In this document: piece by piece, positions 12,893-22,512 of the stretch | How positions within the stretch are numbered: position 1 is the first letter of the stretch | Layout of the letters: each line of letters opens with the position of its first letter | DNA from: Symbiodinium natans | Taxonomy: Eukaryota > Sar > Dinophyceae > Suessiales > Symbiodiniaceae | DNA: 64,000 nucleotides | Assembly: GCA_905221605.1 (NCBI GenBank) | Contig: CAJNDS010002580.1 | Coordinates: 125,001-189,000, forward strand | Direction of reading: 5' to 3' | The notes under the pieces: model-generated | What the model was told of the DNA's origin: nothing | What the model saw: only the letters and a program-made list of their open reading frames with translations | The model's database searches: none | Made by a program: the position numbers and the translations under genes

Positions 12893-12979
12893 AGTGAACT
12901 TCTGCAGCACTGTCAAGTACCTTGAGTCACATGTGCATACCGAAGCGCTTGGGCCCAGTGAAAGATCGATTGTCTAAGT
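12893..12979 (+). repeat. 5' long terminal repeat (87 bp)
   Basis: It begins agtgaacttctgc and ends tgtctaagt. It is identical to 22513-22601 except that the 3' copy has two extra bases in the gcg/gcgcg step. No similarity continues outside these limits on either side, so this is the complete LTR. The termini are not the usual TG...CA. Confidence 0.88.
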
Positions 12980-12980
12980 T

Positions 12981-12993
12981 TGGTATCGGAGCC
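12981..12993 (+). promoter_or_regulatory. Primer-binding site, initiator tRNA-Met type
   Basis: The bases tggtatcggagcc start two bases after the 5' LTR. This is one base different from the tggtatcagagcc-type site that many copia elements use to bind the 3' end of initiator tRNA-Met for first-strand synthesis. The leading tgg would pair with the tRNA CCA end. Position and sequence agree. Confidence 0.75.
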
Positions 12994-13358
12994 TGGTCTC
13001 CGTGTAAAGCCAAGCGACGCCATAGGGCTGCCAAGGACTTCCGCGGTCCTGAGCTGGTTTGCCCAGCTCCCTTCACCTTCACGACGATCCTTGGAGCCCG
13101 CTCAATTCGACACATCTGGTTGTTTCTGCTGAAGCTGGGCATCGCTGTGCCCAACAACCAGACCGAGTGGACAAGATCAGTTTTCGGCCTTTGCGGCCCC
13201 CAACAGTGTCACCCGCACTACGAGGTCAGTTGCCTGGGAAGGACACGACACTTCGTGGACATCGAGCACGACTGCCTGAACGACTTCAGCACCGACAGCC
13301 CTACAGCCCGAGCGCCCTTGTCTTCGGCTACTTGATCCTCGGCAAGCTCTTCGGCGCA

Positions 13359-14405
13359 ATGGCGACACCAGGAGGCGGAGGCATCCCTTTGCACGAGTTC
13401 AGGAAAGATGTGCCTCCTGGATGGGCGCCAGGGATACCAGACTATCCCCTTCGTCTGTTCTTCGAGCGTTTGAAGCTGTGGTACTCTGTGTATGATGGAG
13501 ACGACACCATGGTTGGACCACTGGTGGCTGGGAGGCTGCAAGGCAAGGCGCAACGCCTTGGAATGCAGCTGAGGCTACCCCGTCCTGACGGAGGAGTAGA
13601 CGTCGGATCGGATGCCCTGGTGCGTCTGAGCATAGAAGAAGTTCGAGATCCCTACAACCCTTCGGTGGTGCTCCAACAACACTGCCCCTCTGGAGTTCAA
13701 GCTCTGTGCAACAGCTTGAGAGCTGCCTTCGGCATCTCGGACCAAGAGATGGTGAGTCGCTCCATCGAAGACTTCATGGAGTTTCGCAGAGGCAAGCTCA
13801 GCTTCTCCGAGTATGCCGTCGAATGGGAGATCCGCTTGGAGGAGGCAACGGCTCGGGCTGGCTTCGAGGTCAACGAGGTGGCGAAGTTCTACCTGTTCTT
13901 CCGCAACTCAGGGCTTCCTGCTAAGCTCATCGAGGACATCAAGCTGCAGGTGCAAGGCGACATGAGACGCTTCATCGAGGCCAAGACCCTTGCGTTGCGA
14001 CTTGTCAACAGAGGCACGGACGCCGGCGCCGAGCTCTACGTCGAGGAGAATTGGAACGACGAGAACTACTTTGCTGAAGACTGGGATGAGTACGACTGGA
14101 CGGAAGATGGCTGGTCCTGGGCCGAGGACTTCACGAGTCTCAGGAGTACGACGAAGACTTCTGGCCCCCAGACGAAGGCTGGGAATCTGGTGGCAACTGG
14201 GACAGCTGGAGCGGCTATGGCGATGACGCAGACGATACATCCGCTTCCGCTGTTTCTGGTGGAGGCGGCCTGCAGGCAGCCGCCTCCGAACACGATGGAG
14301 ATGGCAACGTCGTCGAGGGCAACTACCCGGTCAAAGGCAAGGGCAAAGGCATTGGTTGCTCCATATGTGGCTCTCGCTGGCACACCGCTCCGTCTTGCCC
14401 CGTGA
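13359..14405 (+). CDS. gag: Gag-like protein of the copia element
   Basis: I start it at the ATG at 13359 (MATPGGGGIPLHEF); the frame is open further upstream but without ATG. Residues from about 10 to 230 form a helical, mixed-charge region typical of copia Gag capsids (YPLRLFFERLKLWYSVYDG; FMEFRRGKLSFSEYAVEWE; EVAKFYLFFRNSGLPAKLI). After it comes an acidic Trp/Asp/Glu-rich stretch. Sense in this frame fails after about 14132. The same acidic, Trp-rich composition continues in the -1 frame (DEDFWPPDEGW) and leads to a CCHC zinc knuckle, CSICGSRWHTAPSC, at 14357-14398. The last 90 codons of the gag frame up to the stop at 14405 are therefore probably not native Gag, unless pol is reached by programmed -1 frameshifting. 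Confidence 0.8.
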   Translation: MATPGGGGIPLHEFRKDVPPGWAPGIPDYPLRLFFERLKLWYSVYDGDDTMVGPLVAGRLQGKAQRLGMQLRLPRPDGGVDVGSDALVRLSIEEVRDPYNPSVVLQQHCPSGVQALCNSLRAAFGISDQEMVSRSIEDFMEFRRGKLSFSEYAVEWEIRLEEATARAGFEVNEVAKFYLFFRNSGLPAKLIEDIKLQVQGDMRRFIEAKTLALRLVNRGTDAGAELYVEENWNDENYFAEDWDEYDWTEDGWSWAEDFTSLRSTTKTSGPQTKAGNLVATGTAGAAMAMTQTIHPLPLFLVEAACRQPPPNTMEMATSSRATTRSKARAKALVAPYVALAGTPLRLAP

Positions 14406-17400
14406 ACAACTCCGGCAGTGGCTCTGGAAAGGGCTCTGGCTTTCGACCCTACAAAGGCAAGGGCTATGGGTCCAGTAAGGGCTTCGGCAAGGGCAAGAAG
14501 GGCAAGAAGGGAAAAGGCAAGTCTCGCTGGACACCGCGTGGAAAAGGGTTTAGCGGTCGAAAGGGCTACGGCTACTATGGCTACGTGGCAGAGAAGACAC
14601 TGCGAAGCTGTTTTGGGGAACCAAGGCAGCTCACTCCGCCCGTCAAGACCAAGGCGGTGCACTTCCAGCTCGACGCAGACGACGAGGTCCCTGTCATTGC
14701 CCTCGGTGGAGTCAAAGCGATTGCAACAACCGAGAAGTCCGACAACGAGGAGCCAAATGGTAGCGACCCTACAGCGACATCTTCGTCTACTACCAGTGGC
14801 ACCAGCAACCCCGTGGTCAAGAGGTTGGACTTCTCTTTCGCAACGTCCATCTACAGCGACCACGCGGCATTCCACACCGTGAAGGGCGAAAAGCGTCGCG
14901 GGCTACTTGTCGATCCAGGTGCAGCTTCTGGGTTGATTGGAAGCGAAACGCTGCGAGATCTGTTGGAGCATTGTGCTCTACCTACTGGCAAGCAGGTCTC
15001 GTGGCGCTACGACAAGCAAAACAGTGTGAGCGGCATCTCAGGCACACAGGAGGCCACGCTCGGCGAGGTCTCCATCCCAGTGCAGTTGGCCGGGGCCACT
15101 GGCTCTTTCAGTGCAGACGTCATAGGCGGAGAAGGCTCTCTGTGTCCCGCCTTGCTAAGCAACCCTGCACTGCGGAAGCAGCGGGCGTCTATCCTGACGG
15201 ACTGGTTCAGCAATGGCGATGGAGTTCTGGCCACCTGGGATGACAACCATGGATGGCACTACATGCGAATGCTCCTGACGGACTCCGGCCACTACCTGCT
15301 GCCCGTTGATGACGCCCGCGAAGTGTCTGAGGAGACAACTAAGAAGGCAAACAAGCAGCTCTACCTGTGGGCAGCCGAGACGAGTCAGCAATGGAACGAT
15401 GTGAGGCATTGTTTCCTTCAAGGCTGCCCCAGTCGGGAATGTGAGCGGTACCCGTCATATCCATCCGCAACATCCACTCCGAAAAGCACACCTTCATCGC
15501 TACAAGGAGCCCAATGTGAAAGTCGCGACAGCCATGAACCAAGCGCGTCAACTACGGCGGACACAACAGCCACTTCATGTGCTACCTCCAACGACGCATT
15601 CACGCCAACGCCCGCATCCGCTACGACATCTCCAGCTTCTACGACCAAGTACTCTACAAAGCCTTTTCTGGGAGATCCTCCAGCGAGGAAGGAACGTGAC
15701 ACGTGGACAGTCGAAGGCAGCTACCTGATCCGACATCATCGAACGCCTCGGAGGATGCTATTCACTCCTCCATGCGCCATCGACTGCCCCATCGACCCGA
15801 CCATGGTTCTTGGCGACAGGATCACTGAGATCCGCGCAGTCGGCAAGAAGACAGTTCTGAAAGTGCTGAAGGACGACTGGATATGTGGCAGCAACAGCAA
15901 CAAGGACCTGGAGTACCTTTGGACTGGCAAGACCAAGTTTCGCCTGTTGCAGCGGGATGCTACTCCAGTGACACCAGAACCACTACAAGCACAACCTTCC
16001 TCTTCGCCTTCCACGGCCAACCAAGCAGCCAGTGAAACGCACTATCTGGACCCGGAAGCGTTCCCAGCGTATGATGGCGACCACTTTCCTGAGCACTGGT
16101 CTGCTGAGCGAACAAAGCAGGCCCAACAGTACTACCGCGCCATCCCCGAGGAGTTCTACACGAAGTCTGGACGACGACCCGTCACGCCGCGCAACGCTCG
16201 AGAATGGCTACAGCAAGCGCGCGGTAAGGAACTTCGCTTTCAGTTTTGGGAATGGTGCTCTGGTTCAGGGAGGCTGTCGCTAATGCTGTTGCTGGCCAAC
16301 TTCGTGGTCGGCTTCCCTGTGGACTATCGGTATGGCTGGGACCTTGGACATGCTGGACATCAGAAGCTTCTACACGAGTGTCAACAATCTTTGCTGCCTG
16401 CGCACCTCTTTGCAGCGCCAAACTGTGGTCCATGGTCCATAGCTTCTGCTGGAAAAGATCCGGCCAAACGTTCTTTCGATCGGGCTGCTGAGCTTCCCAC
16501 CCTGGAGTTCATCTTTGACAGCGCCTCATGGCAACACCACCACGAGCTTGGCTTCACGATCGAGCAACCCACAGGGTCGGCGATTTATCGTGACAGTCCG
16601 GTTGCACGCCTGATGAACATGGAGGGAGTCGGCATGCAACGCCTGGACCAATGTATGCTGGGCGCTCAAGATGAACATCAAAATCCCATCCGAAAGGCGA
16701 CCACCTTTCTCAGCAATCGCAAATGGAAAGTCCTCATCAAGCGCTGCTCGGGCCACAAGGGTCGACCTCATGGCGTTCTTCAAGGGCAATGCAATGGCTG
16801 CAACCGCACCACTTTGGCGGCCGTCTATCCGAAGCGCTTGTGTCACGCGTTCGGTCAAGACCTTTGGCGACTTCTTCGTGCTGATCAACTTCACACCTGC
16901 AAGCCCTGGCCGCGGACGTTGTTCTGGTTGCATGGCTTCTTCTACAGCTGCGAAAAGTGTCGACTTGGTCGCGCAGCGCCGCCGGGCTGTGAGCACTCCC
17001 TGGCCCCCGGCGAGTGTCGCTATGGTCAACCTGGTGTTCGTGGCGTACCTTCCGCGCGGACAACGCGTCAACCTCGTCCAACTTTGTCGGATTTGGAGGA
17101 CCCCACTGGTCCGTTCAAGTTTCTGGCGAGGTCCGGCGACTACAGCATGATTCGGCTGGCTGTGGACGCCTCTTTGCAGATCACGGACGACAACCAGCTT
17201 TACCTCAAGGCCGCGCTCATGCAGCTGGTGGAGTCTTGTCTCGACCTCTTTGCCAAGGAGAAGAGCGTGCATAGTGACCACTGGGTCGAGGATCCCATCC
17301 TTCTCCGTGTCTTCCAGGACGTCTTCCTCGATACTTTCCAAGTCCTCGGTGTTCTTTGCTCGCTTCGTCCATGGACTCGAAAAGTACCTGATCCATACCT

Positions 17401-20400
17401 GTCGTCGTCTGCGGCACCTTTGCGCTTGCTTGTGGATGGGGCTTTGCGTTCTTGGCAGGTGCATGCTGTAGAGGACATGCGCCTGATGGGCCACAGTCAA
17501 CTTCATGCTCCCGTCGACGAGGCCGACTGGCGCATCCATTGCTTCGGCTACCGCACCGGCGACGCCGATGTGGATCGGCCCACTGCTTCCTCTTCTGCAG
17601 CTGCGCGGCCTCGATCGGCGCAGCCGGCGGCCCCCTTCGTGCCGGAAAGAAAAGAGGATGAGGAGAAGCTGGCGGCCCCTGGTGACGACGACTCTCTGGA
17701 GGAGACTTTCGACGCCGTGCGACCAGAGGCCGAAGGAGATCCAGCCAGCAGAAATGAAGAAGGCAAGATCCTGAAGCCCCTCTTTGACTTTCGGAAGGTG
17801 TATCGCAGACTGGCTGATGATGGATTGGTGAGCAGCGACCCCCTGACAGCCAAACGACTTCTTCTTGGTCTACATGAGAGGTTCTACCACGCGCCGATTA
17901 CGGACATGAAGAACATGTTGCTTCGAGCTGGATTGTCTTCGGCTCTGTTTCCTCTGGCTGAAGAAGCGGTGATGAACTGCAGCATCTGTCGAAAGCATGT
18001 GAGGCTTCCAAACAGACCACAAGTGAAAATTGGATCAAATGCTGCAGCCTTCAACATGAGAGTGCAGATCGACCTCTACATGTACAAGGAGACCTGGATT
18101 CTGCTCATGGTTGACGAAGCCACAAGGTACAAGGCGGCAGCGGCAGTGAAGTCGCGAGAGCTTGGAGAACTACTTGGAAAACTTCTGGACCACTGGTTCT
18201 TCACCTTCGGCCCGCCGCAACAACTTGTGATGGACCAAGAGTCAAGCCTGATGAGTCATGAAGCAGGACGAGAACTAGAGCGGTTCCATGTGTCACGCAT
18301 TCCGAAGGGAACAACTTCTGGGCCAGCTGGCAAGCAACACACAGGCACCGGGCTAGTTGAACGTCATGTGGGCCTGATGGAGATCACCATGCAGAAGCTG
18401 GAAGCCGAACTTAATCGTCAAGGCATCCAGATTGAACCGCATGACCTCGCCCGAGAAGCAGCCATGGCCCACAACCAGTCTCTCAACTATGGCGGCGCAA
18501 CGCCAAGCATGGCAGTTTTTGGAGTGCTGCCTCGCCCCTTCTACCAGGAAGACAGCGAGACCATCACGGCAGTGGCTGGCGCCTTGCAGACCGACGTCAC
18601 ACCCTTCGAAAAGGCCCTTCGCATTCGACAGCTAGCAATGAGCATGGTGCATAAGGCGGTGGCTGAGGACAGAATCGCCCGAGCCAACAGGACCAGGCCC
18701 CATAACCTGGACGTTGGAACGATGGTCCCCGGAACGTCTAGAGTGGACTTCCACCGAGAGGTCGCTGGCGATGTTGGATGGCGAGGGCCCGCTACGCTGC
18801 TCAAGTTGAACCGAGAAGAGGGCTCAGCCATTCTGGAGTTCCAAGGTCGTCCCTACTTGGTGAGCTTCAGACATATACGGCCTCACCAAGCAGGAGTCTT
18901 CGTCAGTATGACTACCATCCAGATGGACAGCTTCCAGTGGTTGAAGAACGTCATCGAGCATGGCCCCCTCTACAAGGTCACAACGATTGGATGGGTGCCT
19001 CAGACAAAGAACAACGTGACGACGTGGACTCGGGCATCCTCAGAATCCCTGGCGTATGGCGAAGCATGGTCAAGGGTGTCATCTCTTGGAAAGGCCTTGA
19101 CCACCCGCAATATCGGAGGCGCTATGATGGGCCAAGGCATTAAAACCTTGCATCCTCCACGCCAGTCAGTCGGGATTCTGCTCATGTGGAAGCAAGGGGA
19201 CACGGGGTACAGCAGCTACGAGCACAACAACGACGACCCGCTGACCATGAAGAAGATCACATCAATACCCACAGAGAAGCTTGTGGTTCTCTACATCTTC
19301 TGCTACGTGTTCCCAGAGTACGAGATTGTGCCAAAGTTGAAGGTGGTTCCCCCTGAAGGAGAGCAAGTAAAGGCTATGGAAGTCGACGATGCAGGAACCA
19401 ATGCTGGAGCAGCGTCTTCCTCTTCGCCGCAATCTTCGTCTCCTTCCTCAGGAGGAACTGCGCTGCCGGCATCATCTGTGCCACCTGCCGACATGGACGT
19501 GGATGTCCAGGGCCACAAGCGAAAGGGTCTCGATAGCAGAACAGTCACCATTGCTCCAGAGACGAAAAAAAGCAAGCTGGACACGTACCTGGACATGGCC
19601 CGGTCTGAGAAGGTCCACACAGTGTCCCAACACAACTGGCTGAACATCTACGAGTTGATGTCCAGAAAGCAGCTTCACTCCACAGAGTACCCCATGAGTT
19701 GGCTGTTGGAGGACAACAACCATCTCACGGCGCAGTGGGATATTTACATGAGCCGGAACTACTCCGACCTGGTCAATGATGAGTCAGCTCAGTGGGGCAG
19801 CAAACAAACGCAGGCCTACATGACATCGACTTCCTCAGCGGGACCTTCTCTTCGTGTGAGCCAGTACCTCTTCACGTGGCCGGGCAGAACCAGCCAAGAG
19901 CTGCTAGTCGACATGAACACTTGCAAGATATACAAGGTCGACGAGGAGACGGACAACCTGACAGAGCAGGAATGCTACGACGTCTGGGACCAGGTCGACA
20001 GCGCCGACGAAGCAGAGATCAAGCAGTTTGTGGACACCAAGTGCTTCTCTAAGATCCACGTGAATGCGCTGACAGACGGCATGGTGGTCGTCGACTGCGC
20101 GTGGGTCCGAAAGTGGAAACGCCAGCCCGATGGCACACGCAAGGTTAAGTCAAGGATGTGTGCCCGGGGCTGTTTCGACAAGCAGAAGGACATGTTGTCG
20201 ACTCGGAGCACCACAGCAACGCGGCTGAGTCAGCGCATCCTCTTGAGCACTGCGGCCAACGAGGGCTTCGACGTGGAATCCTGGGATGTTTCTGGGGCAT
20301 TCTTGAAGGGCCTCAGCTTCGAGAAGATCCAGGAGATGCTGAAGTCAAAAGGCATCAAAGCTCCCACGAGGAAGGTCGCAGTCGTGGTTCCGATGAACGT

Positions 20401-22495
20401 GTGGAGGCACTTGGCTAAGTTCGACAAAGCGTTTGATGTTCGGGAAGACCAAGTGGGTTCCTACTTGCTGCTCTGCAACAAGCCCATCTATGGTCTCTCA
20501 GATGCTCCACTGGCCTGGCAGCTGTGCCTCCATGCTCACTTCGAGGCACAAGGAGGCGTGGCTAGTCTCTTGGACGAGAACCTCTTCAAGTGGAGCGAGA
20601 AGACATCTGGCAGAGTGCTCGGTCTTACCACAACACATGTTGACGACTGCGGCGCTGGCGGAAAGTCAACGTGGCTAAAGCAGCAGCTGGAGGCATTGGT
20701 CAACGCCTTCGGAAAGGTCACTCGCCAGACACTTCCATTTGTGCATTGCGGTGTTCTGTACTCGCGGATACCTGATGGCTTCAGCATGACACAGGATGCT
20801 TTCTGCGAGAAGTTGAAGCCCGTGGACGTGCCTGGACACAAGAAGGACGACGAGGCCTTGTGTCCCTCAGAGGTGACAGCTTTTCGGTCCATTTTGGGCG
20901 GCTTGCTTTGGCTGACGGCTACAAGACTGGACTTGGTGGCCGACGTGTGCATTTTGCAGGCGCAAGTGACACGAGCGAAAATCGTGCACCTTAGACAGGC
21001 CAACAACGTGGTTCAGCGTGCGAAAAAGGAGCTGGGCCAGAACCTAGGTCTCCACTACAGGAAGTTAGTTCCACCTCTACGTCTTGCCAGCATTCATGAT
21101 TCAAGCGCAGCTGGCAACGTTCGCAACTACGCACAAGAAGGAGTTCTCGTTCTCCTCTGTGAAGATCGTCTTCATTTCGACCCTGGCGAAGAACACACGC
21201 TCGAGGACCACGAGACAAAGCTCATGGGTGGACGATCCCACATCCTGTGGGCTCATGGTGCCAAGGCGAAGCGCATCAGCTACAGCACGAGTCATGCAGA
21301 GACTCTAGCAGCGATCAGCGGCTTGGAGGCCAGCACCATGGTATCCATCAGACTGGCCGAACTCCTGTACGTGGTCAAGAAGCCCACTATCCAAGGATTG
21401 GTGGCGTTGCAAGAACGTGGAGTTCCCGAGCTTCCGGTCGACGACTACACCGACTGCAAGGACTTCTTCGAGCTTGCGTCGGGCGACAAGTCGGTGGCGC
21501 AGGACAAGAACCAGCGGCTGTACATCATGGCTTTCCGCGAGGCAAGGCTCCAAGGCCGACTCCGGTGGATCGTTCTGACCCCAACGGAATCCATGACGGC
21601 GGACGGCCTCACCAAGAGCATGATTGCGCCGCCACTCATGAAGCTCTTGAGCACCGGCACCGTGCAGTTCGCTAACGCTGGAAAGCACCACATGGTTCTC
21701 AGAACCCTTCCTTCGATGGACGAAGTTTCTGACGACCTCTTTGACATGACAGATGCCGAGATCAGATCTGCTCGCTTCGTGGCATCAAGTATGTTCTGCG
21801 GCGTAACTTGGAAGCGCTCCACATGCTACCTGGCCATGTTTGCCGCCATTGCCGCGCCAACATCGGCTACTTCCACGAGCTCTACGACGACCTCTACGTC
21901 AGCGACTACGGCGTCTCTCTGGGAAGAGGACTGGTCATGGCTGGTCACTTTGGCAGGCATCGTTCTGGCTACGGAATGGATGCTGTATGGCGTGGCTCGC
22001 TACTACCTCAGCGGCATCTTCTCATGGTTTCGAACCATCTCGACGTCGTCCACTTCAACCAGTTCTACGGGTACAGCAAGACCAACGACATCGTCTTCTA
22101 CACGACCGCCTACTACGTCTACAAGTTGCCAAACGCTGGATCGCAGGATTGGGTGCCAATTCACCGACGAGGAGGTGCATGAGATCGCCACTCGCTTGGA
22201 CTACGAAAACGGATGTCTTCGAGATCGCATTCAAGAGCTGGAGACGCTGTTGGAAAACGACCGGCAGTATGAGAGTCTTCAACAAGAAGAGGCAAGTGCG
22301 CTGCGCCATCGCATCAACGAGCTTCGACGAGATGCTCAAGAACATCGACAGCAGTGTCCACTGGGGCGCGAGATCTACATGACTGCTACGAACCGCGCCG
22401 ACATGAAGTGGCATGCCAACCAGCAGTGTGTCCATATTCGTGGCAACGACCACAGGAAGTCATTTCGCCATTGCCTGACCTGTGCAGGAACTTAA
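14090..22495 (+). CDS. pol: Copia Pol polyprotein with methyltransferase-like insert and C-terminal extension
   Basis: One frame is open from 14090 to the stop at 22495. Residue numbers here count from codon 14402. Upstream of that lies the CCHC knuckle. Residues 1-60 are Lys/Gly-rich. Protease: LLVDPGAASGLIG with the active Asp at 171 (DPG instead of DTG). Methyltransferase-like domain about 605-800. Integrase: H1158-x3-H1162, C1193-x2-C1196, and catalytic D1224, D1278, E1320. Reverse transcriptase about 1870-2100 with D1962 (SWDVSGAFLKG) and HVDD at 2079-2082. RNase H: D2233, E2300 (SHAET), D2351. The extension follows at 2400-2697. No ATG occurs in this frame before about 15260, past the protease. 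Pol therefore depends on translation started in gag. All catalytic residues I can check are present, so the enzymes could be active. Confidence 0.92.
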   Translation, partial: VRLDGRWLVLGRGLHESQEYDEDFWPPDEGWESGGNWDSWSGYGDDADDTSASAVSGGGGLQAAASEHDGDGNVVEGNYPVKGKGKGIGCSICGSRWHTAPSCPVNNSGSGSGKGSGFRPYKGKGYGSSKGFGKGKKGKKGKGKSRWTPRGKGFSGRKGYGYYGYVAEKTLRSCFGEPRQLTPPVKTKAVHFQLDADDEVPVIALGGVKAIATTEKSDNEEPNGSDPTATSSSTTSGTSNPVVKRLDFSFATSIYSDHAAFHTVKGEKRRGLLVDPGAASGLIGSETLRDLLEHCALPTGKQVSWRYDKQNSVSGISGTQEATLGEVSIPVQLAGATGSFSADVIGGEGSLCPALLSNPALRKQRASILTDWFSNGDGVLATWDDNHGWHYMRMLLTDSGHYLLPVDDAREVSEETTKKANKQLYLWAAETSQQWNDVRHCFLQGCPSRECERYPSYPSATSTPKSTPSSLQGAQCESRDSHEPSASTTADTTATSCATSNDAFTPTPASATTSPASTTKYSTKPFLGDPPARKERDTWTVEGSYLIRHHRTPRRMLFTPPCAIDCPIDPTMVLGDRITEIRAVGKKTVLKVLKDDWICGSNSNKDLEYLWTGKTKFRLLQRDATPVTPEPLQAQPSSSPSTANQAASETHYLDPEAFPAYDGDHFPEHWSAERTKQAQQYYRAIPEEFYTKSGRRPVTPRNAREWLQQARGKELRFQFWEWCSGSGRLSLMLLLANFVVGFPVDYRYGWDLGHAGHQKLLHECQQSLLPAHLFAAPNCGPWSIASAGKDPAKRSFDRAAELPTLEFIFDSASWQHHHELGFTIEQPTGSAIYRDSPVARLMNMEGVGMQRLDQCMLGAQDEHQNPIRKATTFLSNRKWKVLIKRCSGHKGRPHGVLQGQCNGCNRTTLAAVYPKRLCHAFGQDLWRLLRADQLHTCKPWPRTLFWLHGFFYSCEKCRLGRAAPPGCEHSLAPGECRYGQPGVRGVPSARTTRQPRPTLSDLEDPTGPFKFLARSGDYSMIRLAVDASLQITDDNQLYLKAALMQLVESCLDLFAKEKSVHSDHWVEDPILLRVFQDVFLDTFQVLGVLCSLRPWTRKVPDPYLSSSAAPLRLLVDGALRSWQVHAVEDMRLMGHSQLHAPVDEADWRIHCFGYRTGDADVDRPTASSSAAARPRSAQPAAPFVPERKEDEEKLAAPGDDDSLEETFDAVRPEAEGDPASRNEEGKILKPLFDFRKVYRRLADDGLVSSDPLTAKRLLLGLHERFYHAPITDMKNMLLRAGLSSALFPLAEEAVMNCSICRKHVRLPNRPQVKIGSNAAAFNMRVQIDLYMYKETWILLMVDEATRYKAAAAVKSRELGELLGKLLDHWFFTFGPPQQLVMDQESSLMSHEAGRELERFHVSRIPKGTTSGPAGKQHTGTGLVERHVGLMEITMQKLEAELNRQGIQIEPHDLAREAAMAHNQSLNYGGATPSMAVFGVLPRPFYQEDSETITAVAGALQTDVTPFEKALRIRQLAMSMVHKAVAEDRIARANRTRPHNLDVGTMVPGTSRVDFHREVAGDVGWRGPATLLKLNREEGSAILEFQGRPYLVSFRHIRPHQAGVFVSMTTIQMDSFQWLKNVIEHGPLYKVTTIGWVPQTKNNVTTWTRASSESLAYGEAWSRVSSLGKALTTRNIGGAMMGQGIKTLHPPRQSVGILLMWKQGDTGYSSYEHNNDDPLTMKKITSIPTEKLVVLYIFCYVFPEYEIVPKLKVVPPEGEQVKAMEVDDAGTNAGAASSSSPQSSSPSSGGTALPASSVPPADMDVDVQGHKRKGLDSRTVTIAPETKKSKLDTYLDMARSEKVHTVSQHNWLNIYELMSRKQLHSTEYPMSWLLEDNNHLTAQWDIYMSRNYSDLVNDESAQWGSKQTQAYMTSTSSAGPSLRVSQYLFTWPGRTSQELLVDMNTCKIYKVDEETDNLTEQECYDVWDQVDSADEAEIKQFVDTKCFSKIHVNALTDGMVVVDCAWVRKWKRQPDGTRKVKSRMCARGCFDKQKDMLSTRSTTATRLSQRILLSTAANEGFDVESWDVSGAFLKGLSFEKIQEMLKSKGIKAPTRKVAVVVPMNVWRHLAKFDKAFDVREDQVGSYLLLCNKPIYGLSDAPLAWQLCLHAHFEAQGGVASLLDENLFKWSEKTSGRVLGLTTTHVDDCGAGGKSTWLKQQLEALVNAFGKVTRQTLPFVHCGVLYSRIPDGFSMTQDAFCEKLKPVDVPGHKKDDEALCPSEVTAFRSILGGLLWLTATRLDLVADVCILQAQVTRAKIVHLRQANNVVQRAKKELGQNLGLHYRKLVPPLRLASIHDSSAAGNVRNYAQEGVLVLLCEDRLHFDPGEEHTLEDHETKLMGGRSHILWAHGAKAKRISYSTSHAETLAAISGLEASTMVSIRLAELLYVVKKPTIQGLVALQERGVPELPVDDYTDCKDFFELASGDKSVAQDKNQRLYIMAFREARLQGRLRWIVLTPTESMTADGLTKSMIAPPLMKLLSTGTVQFANAGKHHMVLRTLPSMDEVSDDLFDMTDAEIRSARFVASSMFCGVTWKRSTCYLAMFAAIAAPTSATSTSSTTTSTSATTASLWEEDWSWLVTLAGIVLATEWMLYGVARYYLSGIFSWFRTISTSSTSTSSTGTARPTTSSSTRPPTTSTSCQTLDRRIGCQFTDEEVHEIATRLDYENGCLRDRIQELETLLENDRQYESLQQEEASALRHRINELRRDAQEHRQQCPLGREIYMTATNRADMKWHANQQCVHIRGNDHRKSFRHCLTCAGT
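16214..16870 (+). other. C5-cytosine-methyltransferase-like domain inside pol
   Basis: This lies between protease and integrase, pol residues about 605-820. FWEWCSGSGRLS (615-626) fits motif I, the SAM-binding G-x-G loop. VDYRYGWDL (640-648) ends strand 2 with an acidic residue. APNCGPWS has its Cys at 675, where C5 methyltransferases have the catalytic Pro-Cys. TIEQP has Glu at 721 in place of ENV. NPIRKATTF (R764) stands where QxRxR is expected, and VYPKRL closes the region. Spacings of about 55, 46 and 43 residues match the family. Gln-Pro instead of Asn-Val in motif VI, and Asn before the Cys, make it divergent, so activity is uncertain. Methyltransferase-bearing retrotransposons are known from dinoflagellates and a charophyte, which makes the reading plausible. 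Confidence 0.6.
16949..17020 (+). other. Cysteine cluster after the methyltransferase-like domain
   Basis: Pol residues 850, 853, 863 and 872 form C-x2-C-x9-C-x8-C (starting SCEKC). It follows a C-x2-C (QCNGC) some 60 residues upstream. This could bind zinc. It lies in a Pro/Gly/Arg-rich linker, so chance clustering is possible. Confidence 0.35.
21700..22495 (+). other. Post-RNase H extension: membrane segment, coiled coil and Cys/His motif
   Basis: Copia pol normally ends soon after RNase H; here about 265 residues follow. A Ser/Thr-rich stretch leads to a hydrophobic segment at about 2512-2542 (LVTLAGIVLATEWMLYGVA). A second Ser/Thr/Pro-rich stretch follows, then a Glu/Arg/Leu-rich coiled coil at about 2591-2653. 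The end is H2671-x4-C2676 ... C2691-x2-C2694 in the last 27 residues. That spacing resembles small zinc sites of the form H-x4-C...C-x2-C. The layout recalls the envelope-like third domain of some plant copia elements, but I see no signal peptide or cleavage site and no sequence similarity that would establish this. Confidence 0.55.
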
Positions 22496-22512
22496 GTCAG
22501 GAATGTGAGCGG

